Below are positions 56,567 to 64,000 of a stretch of 64,000 bases of DNA, one piece after another. A program made the position numbers and the translations under genes. This stretch comes from Acidobacteriota bacterium (GTDB lineage: Bacteria > Acidobacteriota > Terriglobia > Terriglobales > Acidobacteriaceae), in the NCBI GenBank assembly GCA_016196065.1, contig JACPYL010000010.1, positions 1,550,001 to 1,614,000 of the forward strand, given 5' to 3'. Position 1 is the stretch's first letter, and the number at the start of each line of letters is the position of its first letter. The notes under the pieces were generated by a model. The model was not told the origin of the DNA and searched no databases. It saw only the letters and a list, made by a program, of their open reading frames with translations.

Positions 56567-59014
56567 TCAAGGATTGAGGCCGACAATTCCGTTTCCGCTT
56601 AATGCAACCGCCTGCGGGCTTGCTGGGTCAGAATCGCTGATTACCAGAACCGCAATTCGCTTTCCCACGGCTGTGGGCGTGAAAATAATCGAGATTGTGC
56701 AACTCGCCGTGGGTTCAATCGAAGCTTCACAGTCGCTCGTTTGAGTGAAATCGCCAGTGTCCTTGCCGGCGATATAGATTTGGTTGATGGCCAGCACGCC
56801 CGTGCCTGTGTTAGTCAAGGTGACCTTTTTCGGCTTGCTGGACGTACCCACCACAGCCTTGCCAAAAGTGAGTTTCAAAGGGGAGACGCTTACAAAGGTC
56901 TGGGAGGCAATTTTGGTAATGAATGCAGCCCTGCCCGACGACGACGGTTGAAATGCTAAGAGAGTCGTGGGGAATGAGTGGTGAGCCTGCGCTGACCCGC
57001 TTACGTAAGCATTGCCTATCGCGTCCACCGCAATGCTTTGACCGTAGTCATACCCCTTGCCGCCCAAGTATGTGGAGTACACGAGGCCACTACCAGCGGC
57101 GTTGACCATGGCGACAAATGCATCGTCAAAGCCACTGTTCTCTGCCCGGAGAGCATTGGCCGTAGGAAAGTCCGTTGAGTATGTATACCCGGTCACGTAG
57201 GCATTGCCTGCCGCATCCGCAGCGATGCCGGAACCGAAGTCCCAATCGGCTCCCCCCAAGTAAGTGGAGTACACGAGGGCGCTACCGTCGCTATTGATCT
57301 TGCTGACAAACACCTCATACTCGCCGTGGTTCGTCGACTGGATGGCACGCACTGTGGGAAAGTTGGTTGATCGGGTGTACCCGGTAAAGTAGGCGTTGCC
57401 TGTCCCGTCCACAGCGATGGCCTGCCCCAACTCTTCCCCGCTCCCACCCAGGTAGGTGGAGTAAGAGAGGGTGCTGCCGTCAGCATTGATCTTGGTTATG
57501 AACGCATCGTAACACCCATGATTCGTGGCTTGAATGGGATTGGCCGTAGGAAAGTCAGTTGAGCATGTCGTTCCAATCACGTAGTAGTTGCCCGCCGCAT
57601 CGACTGCGATTGCGCTACCGTAGTCGTGTGAGGATCCGCCTAGATAGGTGGAGTACACGAGGTCACTGCCGTCCGCATTGATCTTTGTCACATACGCATC
57701 CGCAGACCCGTGATTCCCTGTTTGAAAGGAATTGGTTGTAGGAAAGTCAGTTGAGTACGTCCACCCGGTCACGTAGGCATTGCCCGCCGCGTCCACAGCG
57801 ATGCCATGACCGAAGTCGTCTCCGCCTCCGCCAAGGTAGGTTGAATAGACGAGTGCATTACCGTCCCTATTGATCTTGGTGACAAACGCATTGTAACCGC
57901 TGCCGTCCTTGCGCTGAATGGGGTTTGCCGCGGGGAAGTCTGTTGATCGCGTGTAGCCGGTCAAGTAGGCGTTGCCTGCCGCGTCCACGGCGACGCCCCA
58001 ACCGAAGTCGTCACGACTTCCGCCCAGATAGGTGGAGTACACGAGGGCGCTGCCGTCGGCATTGATCTTCGTCACATACGCATCCGCAGACCCATGATTC
58101 GTAGCTTGGATAACATTGGCTGTAGGAAAGTCAGTTGAGTATGTGTATCCGGTCACGTAGGCATTGCCTGCCAGGTCAACCGCGATGCCAGTACCAAAGT
58201 CTCTTCCGCTCCCGCCCAGGTAGGTGGAATAGGCAAGTACGGGGTCAATAATCAGTTGTCTCTGGTGATCGTAAGAACCTACGCGAAATCCCACCTCGTT
58301 CTTATTAATTACATAGCCACCGCGAATCTCGCGCCTCGCCCCATTCACCTGTTGATAGATTTGCGGACGGCGCAGATGAACGTTGCCTGCTGCGCTGCTC
58401 AACACCAGATCGCCCTGTTCAAGGCGGAGCTTTGTCGCACCTTCGATTCCGAGTCGTATCACGCTCGGGTCAATTCCAGGCTGAAGCACGAAATCGTATT
58501 CCAGCTCTCGTTGATTGCCGTAGTAAACCAGATCCACTCCAGGGTAGACGTTTTCATAACGCACCTTGGCATACTGCCGGACATTGGCTTGCCACTTCTT
58601 CGGGTCGTCGCCCACGAAATAGTTGCTCTTGCCAGGCAATTCATCTTGCCCCGACATTTCCGTCTTGGAGTTGGCACCTGCCAGCTTCATGTGGAGCACG
58701 GCAGATTGTTCGAGCGGAGGCAGAGACTTCGCAGTGGGCGAGACGGGCTTTTGCTGAGAGGCTTTTCGTAAAGTCAGAACCGCCTCGGTGGACGTAAGAA
58801 ACAGACTGTAGCCCGCGCCCCGCGTGAGGAACTTCACCTGCGGATCGCTCTGGCCCTGGTTGGCCTCGAAGGCAAGCGGAAGCTTGCCGTAACCTTCTGC
58901 TACGCGCACTTTCTGAGCAGGCATCCCAGAGTGAGCGGGTGGAGCAACGGTCTGCCCGTGAGCACCGGTCAAGAGCGGCAGCAGACAGCAGAAGCAGAGA
59001 ACTCTTGTCTTCAT
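56567..59014 (-). CDS. Secreted SBBP-repeat protein with DUF7948-like and choice-of-anchor D domains
   Basis: This 815-residue exported protein has a signal peptide (LCFCCLLPLLTGAHGQ). An N-terminal domain (PLAFEANQGQSDPQVKFLTRGAGYSLFL ... NVYPGVDLVYYGNQRELEYDF) is usual before SBBP repeats. Seven SBBP repeats of 64 residues follow, each with YSTYLGG, AVDAAGNAY and STDFPTAN. The C-terminal 105 residues are an ASH/choice-of-anchor D domain (KKVTLTNTGTGVLAINQIYIAG). AGGAGG before ATG 59014 decides the start. A propeller at the cell surface is likely. Confidence 0.9.
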   Translation of the reverse strand: MKTRVLCFCCLLPLLTGAHGQTVAPPAHSGMPAQKVRVAEGYGKLPLAFEANQGQSDPQVKFLTRGAGYSLFLTSTEAVLTLRKASQQKPVSPTAKSLPPLEQSAVLHMKLAGANSKTEMSGQDELPGKSNYFVGDDPKKWQANVRQYAKVRYENVYPGVDLVYYGNQRELEYDFVLQPGIDPSVIRLGIEGATKLRLEQGDLVLSSAAGNVHLRRPQIYQQVNGARREIRGGYVINKNEVGFRVGSYDHQRQLIIDPVLAYSTYLGGSGRDFGTGIAVDLAGNAYVTGYTYSTDFPTANVIQATNHGSADAYVTKINADGSALVYSTYLGGSRDDFGWGVAVDAAGNAYLTGYTRSTDFPAANPIQRKDGSGYNAFVTKINRDGNALVYSTYLGGGGDDFGHGIAVDAAGNAYVTGWTYSTDFPTTNSFQTGNHGSADAYVTKINADGSDLVYSTYLGGSSHDYGSAIAVDAAGNYYVIGTTCSTDFPTANPIQATNHGCYDAFITKINADGSTLSYSTYLGGSGEELGQAIAVDGTGNAYFTGYTRSTNFPTVRAIQSTNHGEYEVFVSKINSDGSALVYSTYLGGADWDFGSGIAADAAGNAYVTGYTYSTDFPTANALRAENSGFDDAFVAMVNAAGSGLVYSTYLGGKGYDYGQSIAVDAIGNAYVSGSAQAHHSFPTTLLAFQPSSSGRAAFITKIASQTFVSVSPLKLTFGKAVVGTSSKPKKVTLTNTGTGVLAINQIYIAGKDTGDFTQTSDCEASIEPTASCTISIIFTPTAVGKRIAVLVISDSDPASPQAVALSGNGIVGLNP
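57040..58240. repeat. Tandem 192-bp coding repeats in the SBBP gene
   Basis: Seven in-frame copies with 192-bp (64-codon) period encode SBBP repeats. Neighbouring copies share long nearly identical stretches, so copy-number change by recombination is likely. Confidence 0.8.
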
Positions 59015-59540
59015 AATTCCTCCTGAATCACCTTGGCCCACCCGGGATCCTGCGCTCAATGCGGGTTAGGTGTTGGGGTGGAAGCTGTTCGATGAGGAAT
59101 GTTGCACTAAGCATCGCGCAGTCTTCTTCGGTGAGATTCCTGGGTGACGGTATCCTGAGGCCGTGCAACGTGGATACTTGACCAGTGGAGAATTGTAGGA
59201 GGTAGTCCGGTGGAAGGCGGTGACAAGGGTCACCTATCGCCGTGAGAAGTTCGATCCAAGGCGAAAAACGAACTGGGCTGGAGCAAGAAAACGACGTTGC
59301 ATTTGCGTTTCAGCGTATCGTCGGGGAGCGGATTTCTGGGTCGAGCCTTCTGGCGTACGGAAACTAGAGAGCGTTTGTTGTGGCCCGACATTTCCCGGAA
59401 GAGCGCAGACACCCACGTTTCAAGGAACAAGACGAGGGACACTCGCACGTTAAGTGGCCAACACGCCGAAAGGGCCCGCAACACCGGAGCGACTCAATGT
59501 CAGCTTGGCGCGGGGGCCCCTGCCGTCATGGCGCACTCTC
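59015..59540. other. Intergenic gap of 526 bp
   Basis: No convincing gene on either strand. A short palindrome GGTGACAAGGGTCACC lies near 59217. The composition is normal. It probably carries the SBBP promoter and the end of the tectonin transcript. Confidence 0.5.
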
Positions 59541-60425
59541 CTACGGCGTGGAGAACCCGTAGGCTTCCTTGCCGCCGTTGATTCCCCAGACGCCAGCTCC
59601 GCTGCCGACACTGAGCCGGGCGAGCGTGCCGGGAACCTGAACAAACGTCATCGAACTGGAATCCAGGCGAAAAATTGAGCCAGAGGCATTGAGTCCCCAG
59701 ACTCCGTTCCCGCCCGCGCGGATCTCGCTTAGTATTCCGGAAAGTTGTCCGAAATCCTGGATGTTGTCGTAGAACTCGTAAATCTGAGTATTGAAGAGAC
59801 CCCAAGAACCATTCGGACCCACCGCGACCTGCGTGAGGATCCCGGGCAACTGAACGAAACCACCGGTCGCGAAGTCGAACCGGAAGATCTTCCCGTTGGA
59901 GTTAATCCCCCACATGTCGCCACCGCCCACGGCCAGGCTGGAGAGAAATCCCGGCGCCTGATCGAAAGCCTTTGTGCAATAGTTGTAGCGAAAGATTTGT
60001 GTAGCGGCGTCGAGTCCCCAAACTTCGTAGGGATGGCAATTGTCGTGGTAGCCGGGACCGACAGCAATCGAATCGAGAATGCCTGGCACTTGCGAGAAAG
60101 CGTAACTGGTCCCGCTCTTGCTGGCTCGGTAGACCTTGCCGGCGGAGTCGAGCGCCCAAACCTCGTCCGCCTGACTCAGATTGCCTCCCCCGACAGCGAT
60201 GCTCCTTAGCGTGATGGTGTTCGCCAGAGCAAATTGTTTTCCTTTGAGAACATATGGGTTCCCGGTATTTGAAAGCGCCCAGACGCTGGAAGCTCCCGCT
60301 GCGATGTCCTCCAGCGCGGCTCCGCCTTTCACTTTTACGTGCTTGAAGGTTTGTGCGGGCGCGGATGGAGCGCACGCAATCCCCAAAACCAGGACGAAGA
60401 GCAGTGAATATGGAGAAAGCTTCAT
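59541..60425 (-). CDS. Secreted tectonin-like propeller protein, array member 4
   Basis: This 294-residue exported protein has a signal peptide (PYSLLFVLVLGIACAPSAPAQ) and then six short repeats of the IAVGxxxVWGLNxxGxIFRxD type, as in tectonin/fish-egg lectin propellers. CHPYEVWGLDAATQIFRYNYC marks the paralogue family in this array. AGGAGG precedes ATG 60425. Tectonin domains often bind sugars or lipids of cell surfaces; that role is inference here. It is the most downstream of four paralogues on this strand. Confidence 0.8.
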   Translation of the reverse strand: MKLSPYSLLFVLVLGIACAPSAPAQTFKHVKVKGGAALEDIAAGASSVWALSNTGNPYVLKGKQFALANTITLRSIAVGGGNLSQADEVWALDSAGKVYRASKSGTSYAFSQVPGILDSIAVGPGYHDNCHPYEVWGLDAATQIFRYNYCTKAFDQAPGFLSSLAVGGGDMWGINSNGKIFRFDFATGGFVQLPGILTQVAVGPNGSWGLFNTQIYEFYDNIQDFGQLSGILSEIRAGGNGVWGLNASGSIFRLDSSSMTFVQVPGTLARLSVGSGAGVWGINGGKEAYGFSTP

Positions 60426-60522
60426 GACGTACCTCCTGTAAAGATGAGATTTCCTACTTTTCCGCCGAATTGACTATCGAGCTACAGCCCCAGCCCCGAA
60501 GGTCGAAACTGGGACGCACTGA

Positions 60523-61422
60523 TTACGGAGTCGAGAACGCGTAGGCCTTCCCGGTACTGTCAATCCCCCAGACGCCGCCGCCGCTGCCCACGCTGATGGA
60601 AACGAGTGCGCCCGGAATCTGGGTAAAACCAATCGCAAACGGCTGTAAGCGGAAGATCTGCTGGGAGGAACCAAGTCCCCAGACTCCGTCTCCGCCCGCT
60701 TGGATCTGAATCAGCGATCCTTCTACGGTGTTCTGCCCGACTCGTGTCAACTCGAATAATGGGTACCCGCCGAATTTATTCACGAAGACGGCATTGGTGC
60801 CCACCGTGATCTGGTCAAAGGTCGCCGGTGCCGCAACCTGGCGAAAGGCGAGAGTCGTAAAATCGAACCGAAAGATGTCGCCGTTGCCGTTCAGCCCCCA
60901 AGCCTCACCGCTGCCCACCGAAAGTGTGCCAAGTGTTCCGGGCACAAAGTCCCAGTTCCCGATGCAATAGTTAAACCGGTAGATCAGGGCCGCCGAGTTG
61001 AGTCCCCATACTTCGTAGGGGTGGCAGCTGTCTTGATAGCCAGGACCTACCGCGATGAAATCGAGAACACCTGGAGCTGGTGAGAAGACCCAGGAAGTTC
61101 CGCTCTTGGTCGCGGTGTAGATATTGCCGGAAGAATCCAGACCCCAAACCGCATCCGCCTGGAACGCATTGCCTCCTCCGACAGCGAGTTGGGTTAGAGA
61201 GAGATTGTTCGCCAGGACGAACTTACCGGCCTTAAGGATGTACGGTTTCCCATTGCTGGCGCGCGCCCATACGCTCGCGCCTCCCGACGCGATTTGAGCG
61301 AGCGGGGCTCCCCCTTTGACGAGTACGCGCTTGAAGGTTTGTGCGGGCGCAGATTGGGAGCACACGATTCCCGCAATCAGGGCAAACATCGTGAGCAATG
61401 ATTTTGCGTTTTTGTTTTTCAT
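60523..61422 (-). CDS. Secreted tectonin-like propeller protein, array member 3
   Basis: This 299-residue paralogue has a signal peptide (AKSLLTMFALIAGIVCSQSAPAQ) followed by the same TFKRVLVKGGAPLAQIASGGASVWARASNG start and repeats of VWGLDSSGNIYTATKSG type. AAGGAG lies 4 nt before ATG 61422. The upstream leader shares a motif near 61470-61489 with the leader of member 1. It follows the terminator of member 2, so it likely has its own promoter. Confidence 0.8.
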   Translation of the reverse strand: MKNKNAKSLLTMFALIAGIVCSQSAPAQTFKRVLVKGGAPLAQIASGGASVWARASNGKPYILKAGKFVLANNLSLTQLAVGGGNAFQADAVWGLDSSGNIYTATKSGTSWVFSPAPGVLDFIAVGPGYQDSCHPYEVWGLNSAALIYRFNYCIGNWDFVPGTLGTLSVGSGEAWGLNGNGDIFRFDFTTLAFRQVAAPATFDQITVGTNAVFVNKFGGYPLFELTRVGQNTVEGSLIQIQAGGDGVWGLGSSQQIFRLQPFAIGFTQIPGALVSISVGSGGGVWGIDSTGKAYAFSTP

Positions 61423-61469
61423 GGGTCTCCTTGACTATTCCGTGGCGACGAGGCCAGCCCCACATCAGG

Positions 61470-61489
61470 CTCTACTGGGATAAACGAAA
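61470..61489. repeat. Shared leader motif, copy A
   Basis: CTCTACTGGGATAAACGAA recurs as CTCTACTTGGGATAAACGGAA at 63497-63516, upstream of array member 1. The repeats lie at the same place relative to the genes, so they may be promoter or leader parts duplicated with them. Confidence 0.6.
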
Positions 61490-61541
61490 CTCTTAGGGAA
61501 AAGACGACAATGGGGCTCCAATGACGGGGGAGTCCTGCGGG

Positions 61542-61576
61542 AAAAATCCCCAGTCTCCAAAGATCGAAGACTGGGG
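61542..61576 (-). terminator. Terminator of tectonin array member 2
   Basis: CCCCAGTCT (61548-61556) pairs with AGACTGGGG (61568-61576); on the minus strand the stem is followed by AUUUUUC. It lies 8 bp beyond the stop at 61585. Confidence 0.8.
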
Positions 61577-61584
61577 CCCTCTAG

Positions 61585-62502
61585 CTAGGGAGTGGAAAAA
61601 CTATAGACCTCGTGGGAACCGTTGATCCCCCAAACGCCGCTGTTGCCAACGCTGATGGAAGTGAGCTTCTCGCGAGAAATCTCAACGAATTTCAGCGTAC
61701 TCGGCTCGAAGTGAGAGATAAAAATGCTGGAATGGGCGGAACCAAGGCCCCAGACTCCGTTCCCTCCCGCCTTGATCTGATCGAGGTAGTCACCTTCAGG
61801 AGAGAATTCAAACAACAATTTGTCATACAAATAAACGTCTGGATCACCTGTAAATGACCTCTTGGCCCATGCGCCAAACGGGCCGACTGTGATGTCCACA
61901 TAAGAACGGTTCGATGCGTCCGGCGGCGGGTCGAAACTGAGAGTCGAAAAATTGAATACAAAGGGTAGGCCGCCGCCAATTCCCCAAACTTCGCCGCCGC
62001 CCACCGCTATCGTGCCCAGGGTTCCAGGCGCCTGCTCCCAATTCTGGAGGCAGTAGTTGTACCGGTAGATGAAGGCCGCTGTGTTGAGTCCCCATACTTC
62101 GTATGGGTGGCAGTCGTCGGCGTAGCCGATGCCTACGGCGATGAAATCGAGAACACCCGGCATCAATGAGAAAACCCATTTTGTTCCGGTCAGAGTAGCG
62201 CTGTAGACATTTCCTGCTGCACTAATCCCCCAGACCGCGTCGGGTTGAGTCAAACTGCCTCCGCCGGCCGCAATCTGTGTCAGGACCAGGTTCTTCGCCA
62301 TGGCGAATTGACCGCCCTTGTAGACGTACGGGTGGCCATTACTGGCGAGTGCCCAGACGCTCGAATCCCCAGCCGCGATCTGAACGATTGGCACGCTTCC
62401 TTTGACGGGGACTCGCTTGAACGATTGCGCAGTTGCGGCTTGAATGCAAATCAACCCCACAGCCAAAGCCAGTAAGGGCAATGAGAGAATTTTGTTTTTC
62501 AT
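61585..62502 (-). CDS. Secreted tectonin-like propeller protein, array member 2
   Basis: This 305-residue paralogue has a signal peptide (LSLPLLALAVGLICIQAATAQ) and repeats such as VWGISAAGNVYSATLTG and VWGLNTAAFIYRYNYC. The region 61930-62103 is nearly identical in DNA to 62868-63041 of member 1, while the ends differ, which points to a recent duplication or gene conversion. AAGGAG precedes ATG 62502. It is 32 bp after member 1 and ends at a terminator, so members 1 and 2 form a transcription unit. Confidence 0.8.
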   Translation of the reverse strand: MKNKILSLPLLALAVGLICIQAATAQSFKRVPVKGSVPIVQIAAGDSSVWALASNGHPYVYKGGQFAMAKNLVLTQIAAGGGSLTQPDAVWGISAAGNVYSATLTGTKWVFSLMPGVLDFIAVGIGYADDCHPYEVWGLNTAAFIYRYNYCLQNWEQAPGTLGTIAVGGGEVWGIGGGLPFVFNFSTLSFDPPPDASNRSYVDITVGPFGAWAKRSFTGDPDVYLYDKLLFEFSPEGDYLDQIKAGGNGVWGLGSAHSSIFISHFEPSTLKFVEISREKLTSISVGNSGVWGINGSHEVYSFSTP

Positions 62503-62534
62503 CGTCGTCTCCTTGGACCATCCCCGAGTGCGGC

Positions 62535-63446
62535 CTAGGGCGTAGAAAAGTTGTAGATTTCGTTGGAGCTATTGATTCCCCACACGCCAGCGCCGCCCAC
62601 GCTGATGTTGTAGAGCTGGGGAGATGAACGCGAAAATATGTGCGGGATTCGATCGAAATTCAGCGTGTAGGGATCGAAGTGAAAAACACTATGGAACCCA
62701 TCGATTGCCCAGGCCCCGTTCCCGCCCGCCTGAATCTGAACACCGGGTCCCAGGTTAAAGAATTCGCCCAAAAGCTTGTCGTATGCGTAAACCCTACTGC
62801 CGTCGGTCGCCCAAGCCCCATTGGGACCGACAGAGATCTGGCTTAGCGTGCCGTGGACGAATGCCTGGTCGAAACTGAGGGTCGAAAAATTGAATACAAA
62901 GGGTAGGCCGCCGCCAATTCCCCAAACTTCGCCACCGCCTACCGCTATCGTGCCGAGGGTTCCAGGCGCCTGCTCCCAATTCTGGAGGCAGTAGTTGTAC
63001 CGGTAGATGAAGGCCGCTGTGTTGAGTCCCCATACTTCGTAAGGGTGGCAGCTATCGTGGTAACCGATGCCCACGGCGATGAAGTCCAGAACACCCGGCA
63101 TCTGCGAGAAGACCCACTTTGTTCCCGTAAGAGTTGCGCTGTAAACGGCGCCAGCCGCATTGATCCCCCACACCGCATCTGGTTGAGACAGACTGCCGCC
63201 CCCAGCCGCGATCTGTGTCAGAGCCAGGTTCTGCGCCATGACGAATTGACCGCCTTTATAGAAGTAAGGGTGCCCGTTGCTGGCGAGTGCCCATACGCTT
63301 GATCCGCCAGCCGAGACCTGCACGATCGGTGCCCCTCCCTTTACAGCAACCTTTTTGAATGTTTGTGAAGGAGCGGTTTGGGCACAAACCATTCCTAAAA
63401 TGAGGGCAAGGATTTTAACGAATGACATTCCTGGTTGATTTTCCAA
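62535..63446 (-). CDS. Secreted tectonin-like propeller protein, array member 1
   Basis: This 303-residue paralogue has the first position in the leftward array. The start is probably TTG 63446: AAGGAG stands 6 nt before it, as in the other members, while the ATG at 63428 is 24 nt from that site. The leader is SFVKILALILGMVCAQTAPSQ. It shares VKGGAPIVQVSAGGSSVWALASNG and CHPYEVWGLNTAAFIYRYNYC with its neighbours. The middle third shows gene-conversion-like identity to member 2. Confidence 0.8.
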   Translation of the reverse strand: MENQPGMSFVKILALILGMVCAQTAPSQTFKKVAVKGGAPIVQVSAGGSSVWALASNGHPYFYKGGQFVMAQNLALTQIAAGGGSLSQPDAVWGINAAGAVYSATLTGTKWVFSQMPGVLDFIAVGIGYHDSCHPYEVWGLNTAAFIYRYNYCLQNWEQAPGTLGTIAVGGGEVWGIGGGLPFVFNFSTLSFDQAFVHGTLSQISVGPNGAWATDGSRVYAYDKLLGEFFNLGPGVQIQAGGNGAWAIDGFHSVFHFDPYTLNFDRIPHIFSRSSPQLYNISVGGAGVWGINSSNEIYNFSTP

Positions 63447-63496
63447 GGTGGTCTCCTTTGGACCATTCCGTAGTGGCGGGGGGCGTCCACAACGGA

Positions 63497-63516
63497 CTCT
63501 ACTTGGGATAAACGGA
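63497..63516. repeat. Shared leader motif, copy B
   Basis: Counterpart of the motif at 61470-61489, here 51 bp upstream of array member 1. Confidence 0.6.
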
Positions 63517-63564
63517 AGCCGCGCGCAAACTACGACAGGAGAATTCAGGAAATATTAGGGGCGT

Positions 63565-64000
63565 TCATGGTCTGGCAGCGTCGAGGCCCGCGAGCTGGCG
63601 GGCACTGCGGGTATCGGGGTGGTCGGGGCCCAGCGTGTTCTCGAGGTGCGTGGATGCGGATCGCAATGCGAGGACGCTGTCGTCGGCTTTGGTTTTTCCT
63701 TTGTCCTTGGCCAGATGGGCCAACCCCAGGGCCAGGTACGCGCGCCCGATGTCGCAGGAGAATGTACCGGGTTGCGCGTCGCGCTGGAGTTGGTCCAAAG
63801 CCAGTTTTGCGTCCGTAACCGCTTCGGCCGTCCGGCCGAGGGGGCGCTCCATGTTCGATCGGTAGGTTAGGAAAATCGGGATCAGATCGGCGCCTTTCTT
63901 GCCGGCTCTCACGGAGGCTTCGGCTATCGCCACCGAACGATTGATCGAATCCAGAGCCGCGGGCAAATCGCCCTGCGCCTGCTCGATCAGGGCGCTCTCC
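63565..64000 (-). CDS. TPR-repeat protein, C-terminal part (cut by window edge)
   Basis: The frame is open from the right edge and ends at 63565; 144 residues are visible. The pattern ALIEQAQGDLPAALDSINRSVAIAEASVRAG and GRAYLALGLAHLA is TPR-like, and LGPDHPDTRSARQLAGL is typical of the last repeat of acidobacterial Ser/Thr kinases or Nephrocystin-like TPR proteins. The N-terminal part lies outside, so kinase identity is only a guess. Confidence 0.7.
   Translation of the reverse strand, partial: ESALIEQAQGDLPAALDSINRSVAIAEASVRAGKKGADLIPIFLTYRSNMERPLGRTAEAVTDAKLALDQLQRDAQPGTFSCDIGRAYLALGLAHLAKDKGKTKADDSVLALRSASTHLENTLGPDHPDTRSARQLAGLDAARP

Noticed and set aside
1-64000. CRISPR arrays, prophage or insertion sequences
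   Set aside because: No regularly spaced direct repeats outside coding repeats, no transposase, integrase or phage structural gene was found.

Overview
The window looks like chromosomal DNA of an acidobacterium, most like the Terriglobia (Koribacter or Acidobacteriaceae type). This is inferred from gene content, since no rRNA is present: moderately high GC, CadC-type winged-helix/TPR sensors, SBBP, GloVer and FG-GAP repeat secreted proteins, PadR plus small membrane protein pairs, DUF1080 proteins, and a YpdA-type bacillithiol reductase. Genes are densely packed on both strands. No phage, insertion sequence, CRISPR array or rRNA was seen. One tRNA-Leu(GAG) is present.

Layout. (1) 1-3.9 kb: the tail of an aminotransferase, a Tat-exported glycosylasparaginase, an unusual HPF-sigma factor fusion, an MBL-fold hydrolase, secG and tRNA-Leu. 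(2) 4-11.6 kb: a sugar locus. DUF1080 hydrolase and lacI read left; a gluconate-2-dehydrogenase-subunit-3 protein, a GMC oxidoreductase, a split EamA transporter pair, a Gfo/Idh/MocA dehydrogenase and a ROK kinase read right. The divergent control region holds a good promoter with a palindrome placed like an operator. Together they suggest a periplasmic 3-keto-glycoside route feeding a cytoplasmic reductase and kinase. (3) 11.6-17.4 kb: an FG-GAP protein, an ECF sigma/anti-sigma/CpxP-like operon, a short AI-2E-type membrane protein and a large unknown protein with a GNAT-like patch. (4) 17.6-32.4 kb: mostly housekeeping, namely yebC, tlyA, nadK, an amidohydrolase, an alpha/beta hydrolase, lysA, a GAF-GAF-PP2C phosphatase, hpt, an O-methyltransferase, a YpdA-like reductase, miaB and a bifunctional nuclease. 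(5) 32.5-40.1 kb: a zinc-ribbon membrane protein, truB, a rhomboid protease, then a leftward operon of glycosyltransferase, two PTPS paralogues, folE, a VOC protein and a small membrane protein; a TlpA-like lipoprotein is divergent. (6) 40.2-48.2 kb: a copper-type P-ATPase with a divergent HMA-like protein lacking CxxC, a discoidin-like lipoprotein, a queuosine-salvage protein with a Tat-like leader, and an NfnAB-type pair. (7) 48.4-64 kb: an accessory region rich in secreted repeat proteins: an autotransporter-like passenger, a CadC/TPR regulator, a GloVer-repeat protein, a PadR module with a clear operator, an SBBP-repeat protein, four tandem tectonin-like propellers and the end of a TPR protein.

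Cross-cutting signals. Convergent gene junctions carry related palindromic elements, with a perfect 31-bp inverted repeat at 40155-40230. Several genes lack a Shine-Dalgarno and have a -10 hexamer 6-7 nt before the start codon (hpt, miaB, the TlpA-like gene), which suggests leaderless mRNAs. The strongest candidates for something undescribed are the HPF-sigma fusion, the 3-keto-sugar locus with a split transporter, the Tat-tagged queuosine-salvage protein and the tectonin array.
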